A DNA stretch of 64,000 nt from Stercorarius parasiticus (Eukaryota; Chordata; Aves; Charadriiformes; Stercorariidae). Below, piece by piece: positions 26,901-41,312 of the stretch. The translations under genes and the position numbers were made by a program. The stretch is from contig VWZL01004638.1 in NCBI GenBank assembly GCA_013396915.1, positions 496,001 to 560,000 of the forward strand, in the 5' to 3' direction. The stretch's first letter is position 1; each line of letters begins with the position of its first letter. Below the pieces are notes generated by a model, which was not told the DNA's origin, searched no databases, and saw only the letters and a list, made by a program, of their open reading frames with translations.

Positions 26901-29900
26901 GTTTTGTGATACTAATAGTTGAAGCAGCAGTGTTGCGGTCATTATAGTATAAGCATATAAAATAATTTTTTTTTTTATGATTTTCATCAGGTCAGGACTA
27001 TGTATTTCTGTGTGTCTGTTTTTCCAGCATTTTCAGCTGTTGAAGTGAAGGATGCTTCCTTGCCCTTCCAACCATGTTTCTCTTATGAGCTTGAACTTCT
27101 AAAGAAATCTTGTGAGAAGCTTAAAAGCTAGTGTTTGTGTAACAACAAAATCAACAAACCATTAGCTCTGCTGCTGAAGTTTTGTATCCCTTACTTGGCA
27201 GGCCATTATAATGGTATCATAGGGTACAAATAGATAGGAAGAGAAGCAGAAAAAACTCCTGGTTTATTCCAAAGGTATGCATGCCATTGTAAAGGGATTA
27301 AAGGAGAAGGGGAAGAGTGCCCTTAAATGCTTGGTGGAGCAGCAGGTTCCAGAAGAATTCCCTGTGTAGCTGTCTGCTTCATAGTAGAAACAACTTGTAT
27401 GAAGTAGAGGAATTGCACAAGAAAAAAGATTTTGTGAGCAAGGCAAGGAAATGATGTAGGCGTTAAAGCTTGGCATGGTTGCTCCTACAATTTGTGGGAT
27501 GAAGCACCCAGAGCATTTGGAGTTGGAAGCATCTAGATAAACGTTAGTTTGTGTTTGGACAATGTGAAAAGAACTGTCTTGTGTATATTGAGTTACTCAA
27601 AATGCAGCAGTGTTTTGCTTCAATGAGTAAATACTTTCTGATTCCCTCTTTTTTTCCCCATAGGATGTGAAAGGATAGATGTTTATTAGCAGAGATTACT
27701 AAGCTACACAGTGAATCTTCAGTAGTACTAGAAAGAGGACACTGAATAAATAAAGACTGGTTTGGATGCTGAGAAAGCGTGTAAAAAATTTTCATGTTCT
27801 CATTGAAATGAGGTTTCCCTCTAGGTGAAGCAGGCAGACTAACCAGGTACATTTATCAGACACTGCTGCCCAACAACTTGCTTTTCTTTTCTCCAAGTGC
27901 TGAAAGTTTTAATTCTTTAGGATTAACAATTCTAGTGACATGTATCCTTTTCTCCTTTTTTTCCCTCCCNCAGTTGTGTAACTCTATTGATCTTACAAAT
28001 CAAACCACAACCTTTCTCTTTCAATAAAGGGGTGGGAAATACAGGAAAAGGGTCTGAAGAAGCAGACATTTGACAAGATAAACCAATTGGGTTTTAACAT
28101 GAAAGAAGTTGTTACATTACAGCCCTCTCCTAACAGCATGAGTACAGAACATGTTGACATAAAGTAGCATCTTCTTGTCATTTGCAGCAGAGAAGCTAAA
28201 TTTACACTGATGCCTTCACATTCACTTTGCTGCACAGGAAATTTCCAGGTTAGACTCTGTGGACTAAGAGACCTGATTGATATAAGGGATAGCATCTCTG
28301 ATGCACTCATAGCCTTTTTTGCCATGAACAGGTGTTGATCTAACAACTTTGGGGAGTATATTCTACAATAGAGCTAAAGTTAGGATAAAAGAAATCACAG
28401 AGAGGTTTTTGTAACACTTGAAATTTTAACGTCTTTTTCTGCTTTTTCCATTAAATTCCTAATGCTGTCAGGAAGAAGAGTAGTGCTGCTACCTTAGTTA
28501 TGCTAGCTTGTCATTATACCCTTATAAATGCATCAGGATGAACAACTCGTAGCTTTGGGGTGTATGTATACAATTTAGTAAAAGTCTTATTGTCTCTTTT
28601 GTACTATACGCCATATGAAATCAGTCCCGTGAAGATCTGCTACATGATTATTGGTTCTTATGTTCAATTCAAAAACTATTCTGCCCTTTTAAAAGTACCA
28701 TTTTCTGCAACTCCTAATGAAGAACGGTTTCTAACTTAAGCCAATTTTTAACTGCTTTTATGGCATGACAATGATTTACATATGCCAATAAAAAACCTCA
28801 AAAAGTTTATTATATTTAATTTATTATACCTACTGTGAAGGCACTTATGTAATACTATATTGATGTTACTAAAATTCGTAAGCAACTAATAAATATACCT
28901 TGAGTCTCATAGGAAATAAGCTTTACTGAGTTTTTATAAAACTGAGAATTTCAGAAACTAAAAGTGATAATAAATTACCTGAAATAAGGAGTAAGAGGTC
29001 TTCTCCTCTTCTGTATAAGAAGGCTTGCTTGACTCTCTCATTTGTCCAGTTTCAGAACCCAAACCTGCCTTGAGCTTCTGATTCTTCTCCTCCTTAAAGT
29101 TCACAGTGGATTTTCAAAAGATTAAATTTATCCTATAATTGCCCAGAACTGGACAGTAATAACGCATATATCGCAAGGACGAGTAAATGTAGTCAACTGA
29201 GAAGATAGGATCCACCAAAGTATTCATCCAATTTTCTGAACACTGTATAAGTGATTGTACTGGAATGAGAGGATCTGCTGGAAGCTGCAGATATTTCAGT
29301 CCTCACAACAGGACACCAGCCTTTTGAAGTCTATCTGCTGACTCCAGTTGACATGGTCTTCAAATTTCTTTTTCGGTTTGATTTTTAAATGGAATGTAGT
29401 TTCAGTAGACATAGCTTCAATCACAAAAAAATGTAGTATCACAGTGAGAGCAGGCTGAAATCTCCAGAAGTCTGAATTTCTCCAGTAACAGCTGTGGCCC
29501 TTGCTGAATTTTTAACTTCTATTGTGTGATTTATTTATTTTTTTAAGGCAAAATTCCTCTGGAGCAACACTATAATAATGCAAAGTGTCAAATTGAAGTT
29601 AAATTCAATTTACAATCATTTACTCTTGCAGTGCTAGTGTAATTTCAAATATGGAACTTGATCTAATGATTGAATCAGCATTTTTCTGGTTTTCTATAAA
29701 GAATTTTGAAACATTTGTAATATCTATCAGATTATAAACATATGTGTATTTTCCTTCTGTTTTCTGTTACCTCAATTGGTCCATTTTTCGTACATAAGCA
29801 AAGATGCCAGTATTTTTGGAATATAAATGAGAGGAAAACTTGGAGGTAGTGAGGTAAAACTGAAAATATTCTGAACTCGGTTAACGTTGAGGGTGTCCCA

Positions 29901-31077
29901 GTATTTCCTTTCTTTGAAAAGAATGAGCCTGATTTACAACTGTTAATGTCTGCAGATATTTTGTCTGATAATTTTTTTGCTATCTTTTATGCATAGCAGG
30001 TAGAAATGTACACCTATATATGGATTGTGTGTGTGTTTGTACATATAAAAAACAATGATCATGCCAAAAGGACTAGATTTTTGTTTTACTCCTTTTTGAC
30101 TTTGTCTAACATAATTCTGCTGTTAAGCAGCACTCTACTGTGGCCCGTCACCTAATTCCTTACATTTCCTTTGTGACTTAGATAAAAGTCACAAGGCTTG
30201 GAATAAGGTGTATTTTTCAGATTGAGAAAGGATCACGAGCTTGCTTGCAGATACCTGGATATTGGCAGGCAAAACAAGTACCATATTGTCATTTATTTAA
30301 GAAGCTGGAGGATGTGACTTCCTGCTTTGAAAGCACATACAAAATTTTAAGTGTAATTTGTTTTCTTTTTTCTTTTGTTTTTTTCCTTAATGGTACTTCT
30401 CTTGGAAATGAAGTCTTACTCTGCAAAAATAAGATCTTGGGTTTGCAAGCGAGTAGGTGAACTTATATATTCAATGTTAATGAAATGGACAGCACTCTCT
30501 TCATGGAAAACTGTTACTCCACGTTTAACTTTGGCATTACTCCTTTGAGGGGCAAAGGGCCTTCTGTTTGACCTCTGCCTCTGACCGTTCCAGAGCCAGC
30601 GCTTATGGGCACATGTGGAGTAGCAGCTGGTGGCTGCAAAGTCCAGGTGCTGGTGTCAGGAATGTATTTTTACAGCTGTGCCATCTGGGTCTTTGGACAT
30701 TTTCTGTTACTGTGTCTTAGCTGTCTTCACTTCTGGCTTTGCTGGACAGTGGAATAGCCTGTGGGATGTTTGCTGGGTCAAACCGTTTATGATAGTCCCT
30801 TGTCATCCTTGATGCCATTTGTGTTGAATCACTCTTAAATGAGAGCAATTTAACTCCATTTATGCATCATTTGAAAGAAACAGAACAGTTGGTCTTGAAA
30901 TTTGGGAAGGCCAGTGGGTGTGTTAAATATTACATAAACATGATCTGCTGTAGATTTTTTGCTCTGAAGATCATTTATAGGCCAGAAATAAAATCAGCAT
31001 CCTCTTGTCTCAAAGCACTTCATATAATTGTATTATTTTATCTTTTTATGATTTGATAGTATCTTTGAAGCTTTTCC

Positions 31078-31095
31078 CAGAGCAGGTGGCAGTGT
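31078..31095 (+). promoter_or_regulatory. Possible CTCF-type binding sequence
   Basis: The sequence cagagcaggtggcagtg agrees with the central and right part of the vertebrate CTCF consensus (ASYAGRKGGCRS) at all twelve of those positions. It lacks the usual CC at the left. A single 12-base match in 64 kb is weak evidence on its own. Confidence 0.2.
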
Positions 31096-34000
31096 TTCCT
31101 TAGCACCAAGCGTTTGATCAGAAGAATAAAGGTATTCTGGGTAGTTAATAAAAAGAAAAGTAGTGTTTAAAAACATTCTTCTAATAAAATAAAAAGAAAT
31201 ACTGATCAGTTTTTTCATCAATAAGGTTCTACCGAAAAAAAAAAAAAGACAAAGGTAAATTAGGATTTTCTGTGGGTTTAATTGCTTTCTGTTTTCCCCC
31301 ACAATGTTGGGGAATGTAGTTGTAATGCAAATATATTGCTTCAAAATTAAACAGGCTTCTATGACATGGAATTGTAAAATGTCCAAAAATTCAGTGTTAT
31401 AGTGCAAGTGTTCTCTTTCAAGAAAATACGTAATTGGGAGTGTTGGACCAATTTGACAACTAAAAGTGATTGAGAACTTTTCTCAGAGGAGAGCTCTCTT
31501 CCAAAGTACTGGAAAACTGCCTGTATAATGTAAGGTAATACGAAGTTATGCATCGGTGAGCTCTCCAGATCAAGGCCCTCTTGTAAACTTTATGCTGCAC
31601 TTCAAAAAACATGCCAAAGCTGGCAGTGAGTAGCAGCATGGATCATACTTGGACCCTGCACTGAATCCTAGTGATAGGGAGGCAAAAGCCATCTTTCACA
31701 GAGAGATGGGGATGAAGGCAACTCTGCTTTGTAATGACAGAGAGAGCAGCTGAGCAAGCCCCTCCACACCCGGCTTCCACCCTGACCTGCAGGACACTTC
31801 CTTGGGGTGAAAAAGAGGTCAGTTCATTTTGCAAACTCAACAAGACATTCAATCTACAACTTGTGTGCTGCGACTGCCGAGGGTGCCAATTAGTGGCAGC
31901 TGTATTGGTGGGCTTTGGGATGGGGACAGGTGGCTGCTAGGAGCTGAACCCAGACAACCCTCTCCTTCCACATGGAAAAAAAAATTAAAAGGTAGGACAG
32001 CAATGCACTTTTTTCTTTCTGGGTGATTAGTTTTATTTATTTTCATTTTCTCTGTCACCTGTTGGTACTTATTTTTTTTTACATTTCTCCTATTGGCATT
32101 ATATCAATCTGATATTCCTTCTAATGGAGCAATGTTGGTTGTGATATGTACTTCAGCGTAGTACTCAAGACCTTGTCAGGTCAGGGCATGCTCATTTGCT
32201 AAGATAATGTGAAAATGGGCTAAATTCAGGAAGAAACTGGGAATCTTGTAAGAGCTCCAGTAAAGCATGAGGAAAAACTTTAGTTAAAAACTTTTGCATG
32301 TATTTTTTGAAGTGTGAGCTGAGCCAATAATTTGGTTCAGATCCTACTGACAGACCGAAAGTACAATTAAAATATCTGAAACTATCTTCACACTCAGAAG
32401 AGAGGGCAAAGGCTGCAAGATGAACTACCCTCCTGTCCTTAGACAAAGTCTGTCTGGGTCATGTTTAGGAGGCTACTGTAGAGAGGCTTCTTTTACTGTC
32501 GCTATTCTCCAAGTTGGAATTACTTTGTCATTTCCTGTATGAAGAAATGGAAAGTCTGATGTATGAAAAGGCGCCCGAGTCCTAATGACAAGGATTTTTC
32601 CTGAAATCTTTGCATTTCAGATTTCAAAAGACTTTTTAAAATCTTTGAAACACTCTGAAAGTGTTCCTTTTTTCAAAAACATCCTTGACAGAACAAAGAA
32701 GTATACCACCACAAAGCTGTCTGTTTTCTCAAATAATGAGTAAAGGGAACTGGATTATCAGGCTTGTTTAACCTCTACAGCAGCGTAGCTTAAGTAGGAA
32801 CCATGAAAATACTTCTTTTTGGAACTTGGCAACCACAAAGAAAAAAAGTAATGAGTACATATTACCTCATCTATAGGAAAGCCTATAAACTGTAGCAGCC
32901 CCTTTAGGTTGTTCTGATGCCAAAGAACACATTTCAGACTTCATCTTCTTTATGAGGAAGATTTGCAAAGAGTTTACTGTTATTCAGTAAAATACCATTT
33001 TTCTGACTGGCTTCATCTCAGCCCTACTGAAATACAATGCCTCGAGGCTGCCTTTGTGGTAATTTTCACTGCTTCAATTTTGTACAGTCTGTCTTTAGCT
33101 GGAAAAACATGTATCTTGAAAAACTATTATGGTTATATTCACTAACTTTTGTAATGCATACAGCAGCTCTGTCATGGAAATAAATATTGCATTAGCAAGA
33201 GTGACAGCAAACAGATGACCTATTCATGACTGCTTCGGCCTTCTGTAGTACCTGTGTTCTCTGTGTATATGCGTGCACATGTATATGTTTCCATCTATAT
33301 AGATAGAGGCATTAAGAAATTAGAATTTACATCCATAATCCTAACAAAAAGAGAATTCCAAATCTGGATGCTTTCTCTGCATTGTTCTTCAACAAAATGC
33401 TGTTCTTCATATCCAGGTCTATATGATATAGTATCCTGCGTCTTGCTCATCACTTCACTTCTCTCATATTTTCTTATCCATAATGGTGGTAAATTGAAGT
33501 CATTGGCCCAAGTTCTGTATGGGTTTATGGTTGGACCTTGCAAGATGTTAGCAACTCTTTCAACATGGTGAGTCTCCCACTAAGATAAATAAGCCTGTCA
33601 TCTAGGGGCTTGGAGACAAATACTAGCTCAAAGGCCTTCTTCCTGGCTTATCATCATCCCCTCACTGGTGGAGCTGAAGTTCATCTCTGTTTTAGAAATA
33701 CTCTGTATCCCAGAAAACTTAAATATTTTGCAGGAAAAAAAGTATATTTGGTTTGACGATAATACTTGATTCTCTTTTTTTTTATACGCACATCTGTCAG
33801 TTCACGTACACCTATTGTCTGTTTTACCTAGGTAATGGTTAAATAAATGCCTTGCCATTATTTTATTATGGAACATTGCCACATTCCTGCAGTTAAAGTT
33901 AACATACAAATTATATTGCTTGTTCTCTGAAGACTGTATACAGCATAGTAGCAGTGTTTAACCAGTGATCACATGACTATTTTAAGGAACCTAAGAAAGT

Positions 34001-35263
34001 TAAATCTGTTGTATATTTGCTAAGGAGGGGTCTGCAGATCCATTTCCGAGGGAAAAGTTAGATGTCAATAAATTAAAGAATACTGAAAACAACTTTGTTA
34101 GGATAGTGCACCTGCTTTTCCATTGTGTTCTGCATTCAAGGCAGGAACTGGAGCAAAGGAAAGACAGAAAAACTGCTTGCAGCACGAGGACTTTTGGAAG
34201 TGCGGCCTTTGAGCAGGCGTAGTGTAAAGTATTTGATTTTCTACTTCATTTGGTTAATGGTTGAAGTAATTTCATTTTATTTTTGATTAAGGATTTACCG
34301 TACGAAAGTTAAGTATTGTGCTTATTCTTGGTGTCAGTTTAGTACAGTCTCAGATTGCCCACAGAGGTTATTTTCTGGATTCATTCAGTCTTTAGCATTC
34401 TTTTTGATATAGCGTGGTGATTAAAACTAGGTATCATGGTGAATGTTTTGTCCTGTAGAAAGGTGCTTACTGAGAATCTGACTGAAAATAGTGACCTATT
34501 TCATATAGTTCACCAAGCAGGAGTTATTAAAAGCTTCGTTTGTATAACATGGTTAGATGAAGAGATGTAAAAGTTAATACCTCTGTGTTCAGTGCTGCAA
34601 TCCATCTCTCTTCATGAAATAAAATTATCTGAAAATATAAAAATACAAATGCATGCTAAATTTTGATCCAATATAACTCAAAAAAGGTGAAACAACTTAG
34701 TAAATCTGAAGAGGTGCATCATTTATTTTAAGCATTATCCATAGTCTGTCTTAAGACTGTTAGATAGGTACTTTTAATTACCTTTGGCTTGTAGGTAGTT
34801 GAGAAAGAAGCATTACAGCAGCAAAGGGATGATGTTGATGATTCAAAATAAGATCTTCTGTACAACTGATCACACCCAAAAATCTACTGATGTAGGTGTT
34901 GTCATCTAACATATACAAAGTTGGGCTGTGGTGGAAGTGTGAAAGTTAGAATGGTCAGGGTGTGCTCTTCAGCAAAACATACCTTCAGTAGTTCCAACAT
35001 TGTTAGCCATCAATATAGGATGGTGGACTGGGCATCTGTAAAAATGCACAGATGAAAAATAAGACTATTAAAGCCCACTTCTGAAATTCACGTGTTTTCA
35101 GCTTCTGACTTGATACATCTCATCCGTGGTACCTGGTAGGAGATTGCATAGGAAGGAAATAAGGCAGGCAGAACAATCTGAGGTGTGTTTGTTAGTACAT
35201 CTGTCTGCAGCAAAATCCCATTGTGGAAAGGACTGGGTCAGTGTGTGTGGAAGAAGTGAACAG

Positions 35264-35306
35264 CAATAATAATAATGATAATAATAATTATAATAATAAT
35301 AATAAA
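35264..35306. repeat. (AAT)n microsatellite
   Basis: About 14 AAT units with one G substitution and one ATT interruption. It creates a run of tyrosines in a 142-codon minus-strand open frame, which is therefore not credible as a gene. Confidence 0.95.
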
Positions 35307-38300
35307 GCAGTTTATTTGTAAGTGGGGTGGTCCCTTTAGCTCTTGCATTAGTGCTTGTGCTACAGAAGACTAGTAATTTATTGATGCAGATGGCTATGTA
35401 AAGTGCATGCAATTTGTGAGGGGGCTTGACCCTTGACTGATGGGCCATATGTTGCAAAGCCCCAGAGGCATCATTTGACTGAGTTCTCTTCCTCTCTCTG
35501 TCTCTGCACCTATGGTCCTTGTTCAATCACCACATATTGAACTATAGACTTACTAACTCCCCCAATAAATCTCCAACTAATGGCTCACGAAGGCTATAAC
35601 TTAACCCTTTACATACAAAAGAGCACATAATTTTGCATTGAATATTTCACACTCATTGAAATAAATATTACATGACCTAGCTAGTTATCAAGGACCAAGA
35701 TGTCATAAAATACAAACACCTGCAGGCTTGTCATTGTCTGCATAAACAAAATTCACTTGGAGCAGTCTTTAATAATGTGTATAGGGTGTTATTGAGACCT
35801 ATGCACTAAATGTACATTACTGTTGAGTTGCATTTCTAAAATACCACTAGTAAAACACAGTGGAGTACCTAATGTTTCTAATTTACTGTTTTGTCTGCTA
35901 GTCTTTTTATATTCTAATAGGGTTAATAGTAAATTCTTTGTGACCTAGGCATATGTCTTCAGTTGCATAGAGATTTGACATGCAGTTATCCCAGTAGACA
36001 ATCTTTCCATAATCTATTAAAATGTGTCAACGTTTTTCTCTCTTACAAACCCCTTTCTTAGGAACAGTTAACGTATTCATGTGCAGTAAAATTACAGCTG
36101 CCTTTTTTTCATATACTATCCTTAAACTCTACAATGCTGCAAGTTGCTCCTCAGCTAGGCTGGCAAGTGGGGTTCTGCATTGTTTTCTGCAGTAGGGAGC
36201 TGTAGGCCGCTATATCAAAAAGCAGCCCTGTAAGAAAGTTGCTTATTGCCACTAAGCTTTTTTTATATAAGAAGCAGAGCAAGCTACACAAAGCAAAACA
36301 CAGTGGTACAGTTTGTGTATGATTACTAATGATGTAGCTTTTTAAATATTAAGAAGTAACTGCATACACCTAGCTGATGAAGTTACAGGGATTCAACTTT
36401 AAAATGTTGACTTGAAACTAGACAGGCTGAAATTTTTCAGCAAGTTGAAAAAGCAGAGGAAGAAAACCTCAAGGCAGAGGTTCCAGTTCCAGGTAGATAA
36501 TGACTATTCTCTTTTCACCGCAAAGTAGTGTGAGGTGATAGTTTAGCTGGGTGGAAGTCAGTGGGAGTTTTAGCGCTGACTGCAAGGTCATGACTTTACC
36601 TAGAGACCTGAGGCATTTGTAGGTAAAGGGACACTATTTTTTTTACATTGGTAAAATCTTGTGTAGTAATTTCATGTGAGAAGCTTTTTCTAATTCTCCC
36701 AAGCTTATCTGGCAAAACTCCGATTAATAATGGGGTTTGGTGTGAATAAGCACTGTGGCAGTGCTCAGTTGATTTTTTTTTTATATTTTTATGCTTAAAA
36801 AAGGTATGGAAACTTTAATTTGCTTAGGTAGTCGTCATTCTGTAGTTTAAAATCTGTGTACAGGTGATGCTTTTCTTTTGTGCATGATTCTTTGGAGGTA
36901 GAAAATGGGGAAAAAAATCAGAGCAATTTGGAGTTCTTCAGTGAATCTGAACTACTTATTATGGTATGAAAAAAAGTCAGGTCATGGCGAGCTGATGTAA
37001 ATGAAGAAATTCATAATGTCCTCTCCTAAAACTGCTTCTTTAGCAGTTTGTGATGTAGTCAGAAAGCGAGGTTATTTCAGCACAAATCACGTGCATTAAT
37101 CATGCACATTTTTGTTTTCAGTCATCTGTATTAAGGCCCATAGGTTTGACAGTTTTATTCATATGGATCCTTTTTCTGTACTGTAGGCTCTGCACCATTA
37201 TTTTATTACAAGTCTTCAGGCTTGAAGCATCCCATGTAACCAGAAGCCACTGATAAGCATTCCCTCCTGAGGTTATTATTTCACAATTAAAGTGATGATA
37301 TTGAAAACATCGATGGCAGTGGAATTTACAAGGGCAAAGGTCTTTACTATTGCCTAGAATACCAGAAGCAGTTGAGAACAACATTTTTCAAATTTCCTAC
37401 AGTTGTAGTAAACTGCCCGGAATAAATTATGTTAGTGAGTGGGCACGCTGGTGAAAGTCATTACTGTCTTGAGTTCCATGTGTCAGTTTGTATATTATCA
37501 CTGCTGTACTACATGTAGTGAAATGCACTGTCCTTGATGAATTTGGGGTTCTTGAGAGGCAATAACAGATTATCTTTTCTGTCAGTCACATTTCTATCAA
37601 CTGCTGTTTGGTTTTTCTAAGCCTTGGGTTGGGCATTAGAAATACTTGTTGAAAATTAGTGTGGTTTTACTCATTTTTTTAATGTTGGAAGTTTTATTAA
37701 GAACAGGTATTTTTATTGCATGCTCTTTGCAGGTGAATGGAAATTAAGAGAACGAAAAAGAAGAAATGAATTCCAGTTCAAGGTGGTGCAGTTTTCAATA
37801 GCTACTGCACAGCTTTTTCAGCTTAGGTGTATGCAGCATTTGAATGGATACACACCAAAGATTTGGACAGCACTCTGAAATTGTGCCACTTCTACTAATC
37901 TGAGGGAGTTAAAAAAAAAAAAAGAAAAAAGATTTGAAGCTTGCACCAAAGTGGGCAACAGGAATTCTGAATTCTTTTTATATTTATGCCACGGTATGCT
38001 ATATAACCCTGAGCGATTTTCTGCTCTTGGGTGTGCCTGAGTTTTTCATCTGAAATAGTTTGACTATCTTTTCTGTTGAAGTCTATTACCTACCTCCCGT
38101 CTCATAACCAGACATATAAGAGAACAAAAAATCCCCACATAATTCCAACATAGTAAAGTGTAAGTCTAGAAATTAACCTTATTGCTAGGAATTTCTTGAA
38201 ACGTGCTAGGTTTGATACCAAATTTGTTGATCCTGATAGAATAAAAAGCTTCACTTAAAAGTTTTGGGTTTTTTGTCTTTGGAAAAGGTAAGGAGAATAG

Positions 38301-41168
38301 GTCAAACTGTTCTGTCCTGCACTTTTACAATCAGGTCAGCTGAACAATTGCAAAAATAATTAAAAAATCCTCCAGCCAAATAAGAGAATTGTCAGTTACG
38401 CCATTTTACATTTAGAGTAATTTCACTGACACTATTGGAATCGTACTGTCTAAAACCTGACGTAGCTATCATCAAATTTTATGAGTTTTAAGGGGAAGGG
38501 ACCTTGTGAATAGATTTTGCAGCTGTAGAAAACAGATCATAAAATCAAAGGCTGCACCAGGCCCTTTTGTTTAGGGACTTTTTCACTCAGAACAGAAATT
38601 TTTTAGTAAAAGTGGTACAACAAGAATAGGAAAAGATCTGTCTTACAGAACTATGATTTATATTTGTTGTTCTTCATCTCCCATTATAGTTTATTCACAG
38701 CAAGCTTTTATCCTGAAGAAACAGTAATTGAATTGGTGTTGAAGAGAAAGTTGACACACATAAATAATGAAAAGGAAAGCTTATGTCTCAATATATTTCA
38801 GATGCATTTCCATTGTGACCAAAGGCTCTAAAGACACAAATAGTAAATTTCAGCTACTTCCTTCAAGATTAATTTATTATACCATAATCTTTGTTTATGA
38901 TACAGGCAGAATAGCTAAGTAATACCTAATAAATCAGAGTCTTTTACCATTATAACCCAAAGCACTTTATCGTATTGTATTTTCTCTCTCTCCATGAAAT
39001 TTTTGGCACATAATTTAGTACGCTTGAAATACACATAATGAAAATAAGACTTCTGTATTGCTAGTGAAAGCTAAGAAAACCATGTGTTTACTTCATTTAC
39101 TGAAGAGGTGATAAGGATTGTTTGGGTTTATTCTAACTCCAGTAATGATACCACATGATTTCTTTCTGAACAAGTCATCCTCACATATATAGACATATTA
39201 CTACTACCATCACCTGTGTTTTGTATTTGCCGAATCATGAGCTTTTAAGTGCACTTAATGGGGTGGATGTCAGGAAGACAGCAATACAACCACTGTTAGT
39301 GCATTAACTGTGGGTTGGGGTTTGTGGTTGTTTTTTTTTTTTTTTTGTTAATCCTTTTGTATATAGGCTTTATTTTAATTCAGTAGAATCATAGAATCAG
39401 TACACACAGCCTGATCCTGCTCGCCATTTATTTCAAGAGGAGCATGACTGAGACCCATTGTCATCTCTTTCTCTGATTTCAGAGTTCCCTTCTTGATGAT
39501 TAGTGCAGAGATTTTAATCTGCAATTTTATTTACAACAGTGAGAGCAGTCTCAGTGGAATAAGGAGAGCTCAGCGGGACTGAGCAGGTTCTGCAGGGTTG
39601 TTTTTTTGGTGCTGCATATACTTTAATCTGCACTACAGCTAGCTTTTTGGTTAAAATACAGGAAGCGCATAAGCCACCTACTGCTATACTCATCAATACT
39701 GTGATGCTTATCACAGTATAAATAAGGAGAAATTTGTTTTCCTTCATGATTAAGTCAGCTCCCGGTGTGTTTTTTGTGGGTGAAGTATAAAAGAAGTGTC
39801 CTATGTGTATTTGTTTGTGTACCGGTTTCAAAACAGAGCCTTATCCCTCGATAGAAATTAATGTGTCAGGCATTACCCAGAAGAGTATTTATAAGAAGCA
39901 GCTGAAGAATTAAGGGAACAGCAGAGTTGTGTAAAGCAAACAAAGGTACGCTGTATGATTAAATCACTGCTTGATGTGCTATTCTTAGACAGTTTGTTTG
40001 CCACAGAAATCCACCCATTATCTTCCTACTTTTTGTGTTGGTCTGATTTTAGTGTTCCCATGAAAAGCTGATGGCTTTAATAAATAGTGGAAACCAACAC
40101 AATAGGAAGGCAGAATAGAGAATTCATTATCTATATGTCAAAAGCTGTTTCATGTGGGTGTTTTCTATATCAAGTAGTGGAAGCTCAGGAATATAGGATA
40201 ATGCCATAGCAAAAATCTTGTTTTCCCCATTACTTTCCCAGTACTGTTTCTCATTGTTTCTTCATAGAATGAATATATTCATGCAATTTTCTACCCAGGT
40301 TTGGGACCTTTTTTGCCTTCTTTATGCCTTTATTAGGTAACATAATGCAATGCCGCAGTATTATTTTCTATGACCTTTCTTAATCTGTAGTTCTGGGCTT
40401 TAGTTCTTTATTTTTTTTCTCATTTAGTGAACTCATACATTTCCATGCAGATATCTTAAGGGAGTATTTAATTTTAAGCATTTATTTGGTTAATAATAGC
40501 ACTGATACAGGAGGAGGAGTAGGTAACTATGATTTTACACTGAGTGAAAATGTTCCGTTTCTGCAAACTGTTCTGCATTATCAAGTTACGCTATTATCTA
40601 AATACTTTTAAATATCTTTTTAGGCTGGGGGGAGGAAAGGAAGGACAACTGTTGATAAAAGATTTTTTTTTTTTCTCCTTCAGAATATTACCAATTTTTC
40701 TTCAGAGGAATAAAGTGTAATGATAACAAAGAACAGGATATAGTAATTTCTAATGTGTAAAAATGATCGAAGAAAAAGTAGAAGAAACATTTAATGTTTC
40801 TGCTGGGTTGGTATCCAGAAGACCTGTGCTTTGGGAAAAGACGTGGAGGTTTCAGTTGTGGTTCTGCAATTATTTTTATTTTGCCATGTGTTCAAGACCT
40901 CAAAAAAGTGACCTGTAAAACCATTTGGAAGTCATAGCTAGAGGCAACATACAACCTCACGATAGAATGAAACAGAACATTCCCTTGCCAGTGTTGTTTT
41001 TTGCCTGATGGCTTGGCTGATAGAAGATGGGGCCATTCTGGATATCATGCTTTAGGTGACCTTGAGGAAGCTATGAAAGTTATGCTTTAAGGTGCTGAAA
41101 TGATGTTGAGTTTGTGCATGTTCTCTCTTGAAATGAACAAGGGAGTGTGTTTCCAGTTTGTTATAAAT
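35307..41168. other. AT-rich unannotated DNA
   Basis: There is no gene or clear transposon. It has a T16 run at 39331-39346. A 15-base agaatcatagaatca at about 39387 resembles a CR1 terminal repeat but has no CR1 body next to it. A few stretches, such as 38950-38980, hint at very old SINE sequence but are too degraded to call. Confidence 0.55.
39331..39346. repeat. T16 homopolymer
   Basis: Sixteen consecutive T, preceded by GT-rich sequence. No target duplication was found around it. Confidence 0.9.
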
Positions 41169-41312
41169 TCCCTTTCTACATGTGGGTAAATTGAGGCACA
41201 AAGAAATTCACCTGCCTCTTTTTCAAGGTGGAAAAAAAAAAACCATCTCAAAAAAGAGTTAGGAATAGAGAAACTTGATCCTCTGTCTTCTCTATGTAAG
41301 CAGTAGATAGGC
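41169..41312 (-). mobile_element. Probable MIR-family SINE fossil, reverse orientation
   Basis: On the + strand, acatgtgggtaaattgaggc followed by acaaagaaattcacctgcct parallels the reversed MIR stretch 'acagatggggaaactgaggc' and 'acagagaggttaagtgactt'. Further along, ggaatagagaaacttgatcc and tctgtcttctctatgtaagc parallel 'ggaatagaacccaggtctcc' and the following block. The collinear order of two blocks supports the call, but divergence and indels are heavy. Confidence 0.5.

Larger units (their letters stand above)
21261..35263. other. AT-rich unannotated DNA
   Basis: There is no recognisable gene. It contains an A/C-rich tract at 23931-23990, an ambiguous base at 27970 inside a long pyrimidine run, and a CTCF-like sequence near 31080. 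Open frames reach 124 codons (minus strand, 31033-31407), but their predicted products are low-complexity or hydrophobic and resemble nothing known. A GC-richer patch at about 25430-25930 shows no coding signature. Confidence 0.6.

Noticed and set aside
27940..28028. Long pyrimidine run plus cag, then AATAAA 50 bp later, as a tiny last exon
   Set aside because: An ambiguous base lies inside the acceptor, the implied exon is very short, and both signals are common in AT-rich DNA.
35098..35526. 142-codon minus-strand open frame with tyrosine runs
   Set aside because: The tyrosine block is a translation of the (AAT)n microsatellite, and the remainder has no recognisable family or gene context.
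35530..35640. A/C-biased stretch suggestive of a mitochondrial insertion
   Set aside because: The strand bias is short (about 100 bp) and I could not match it to any specific mitochondrial gene.
39386..39401. agaatcatagaatca resembling a CR1 terminus
   Set aside because: No CR1 body follows on either side. A 15-base match alone is not enough.
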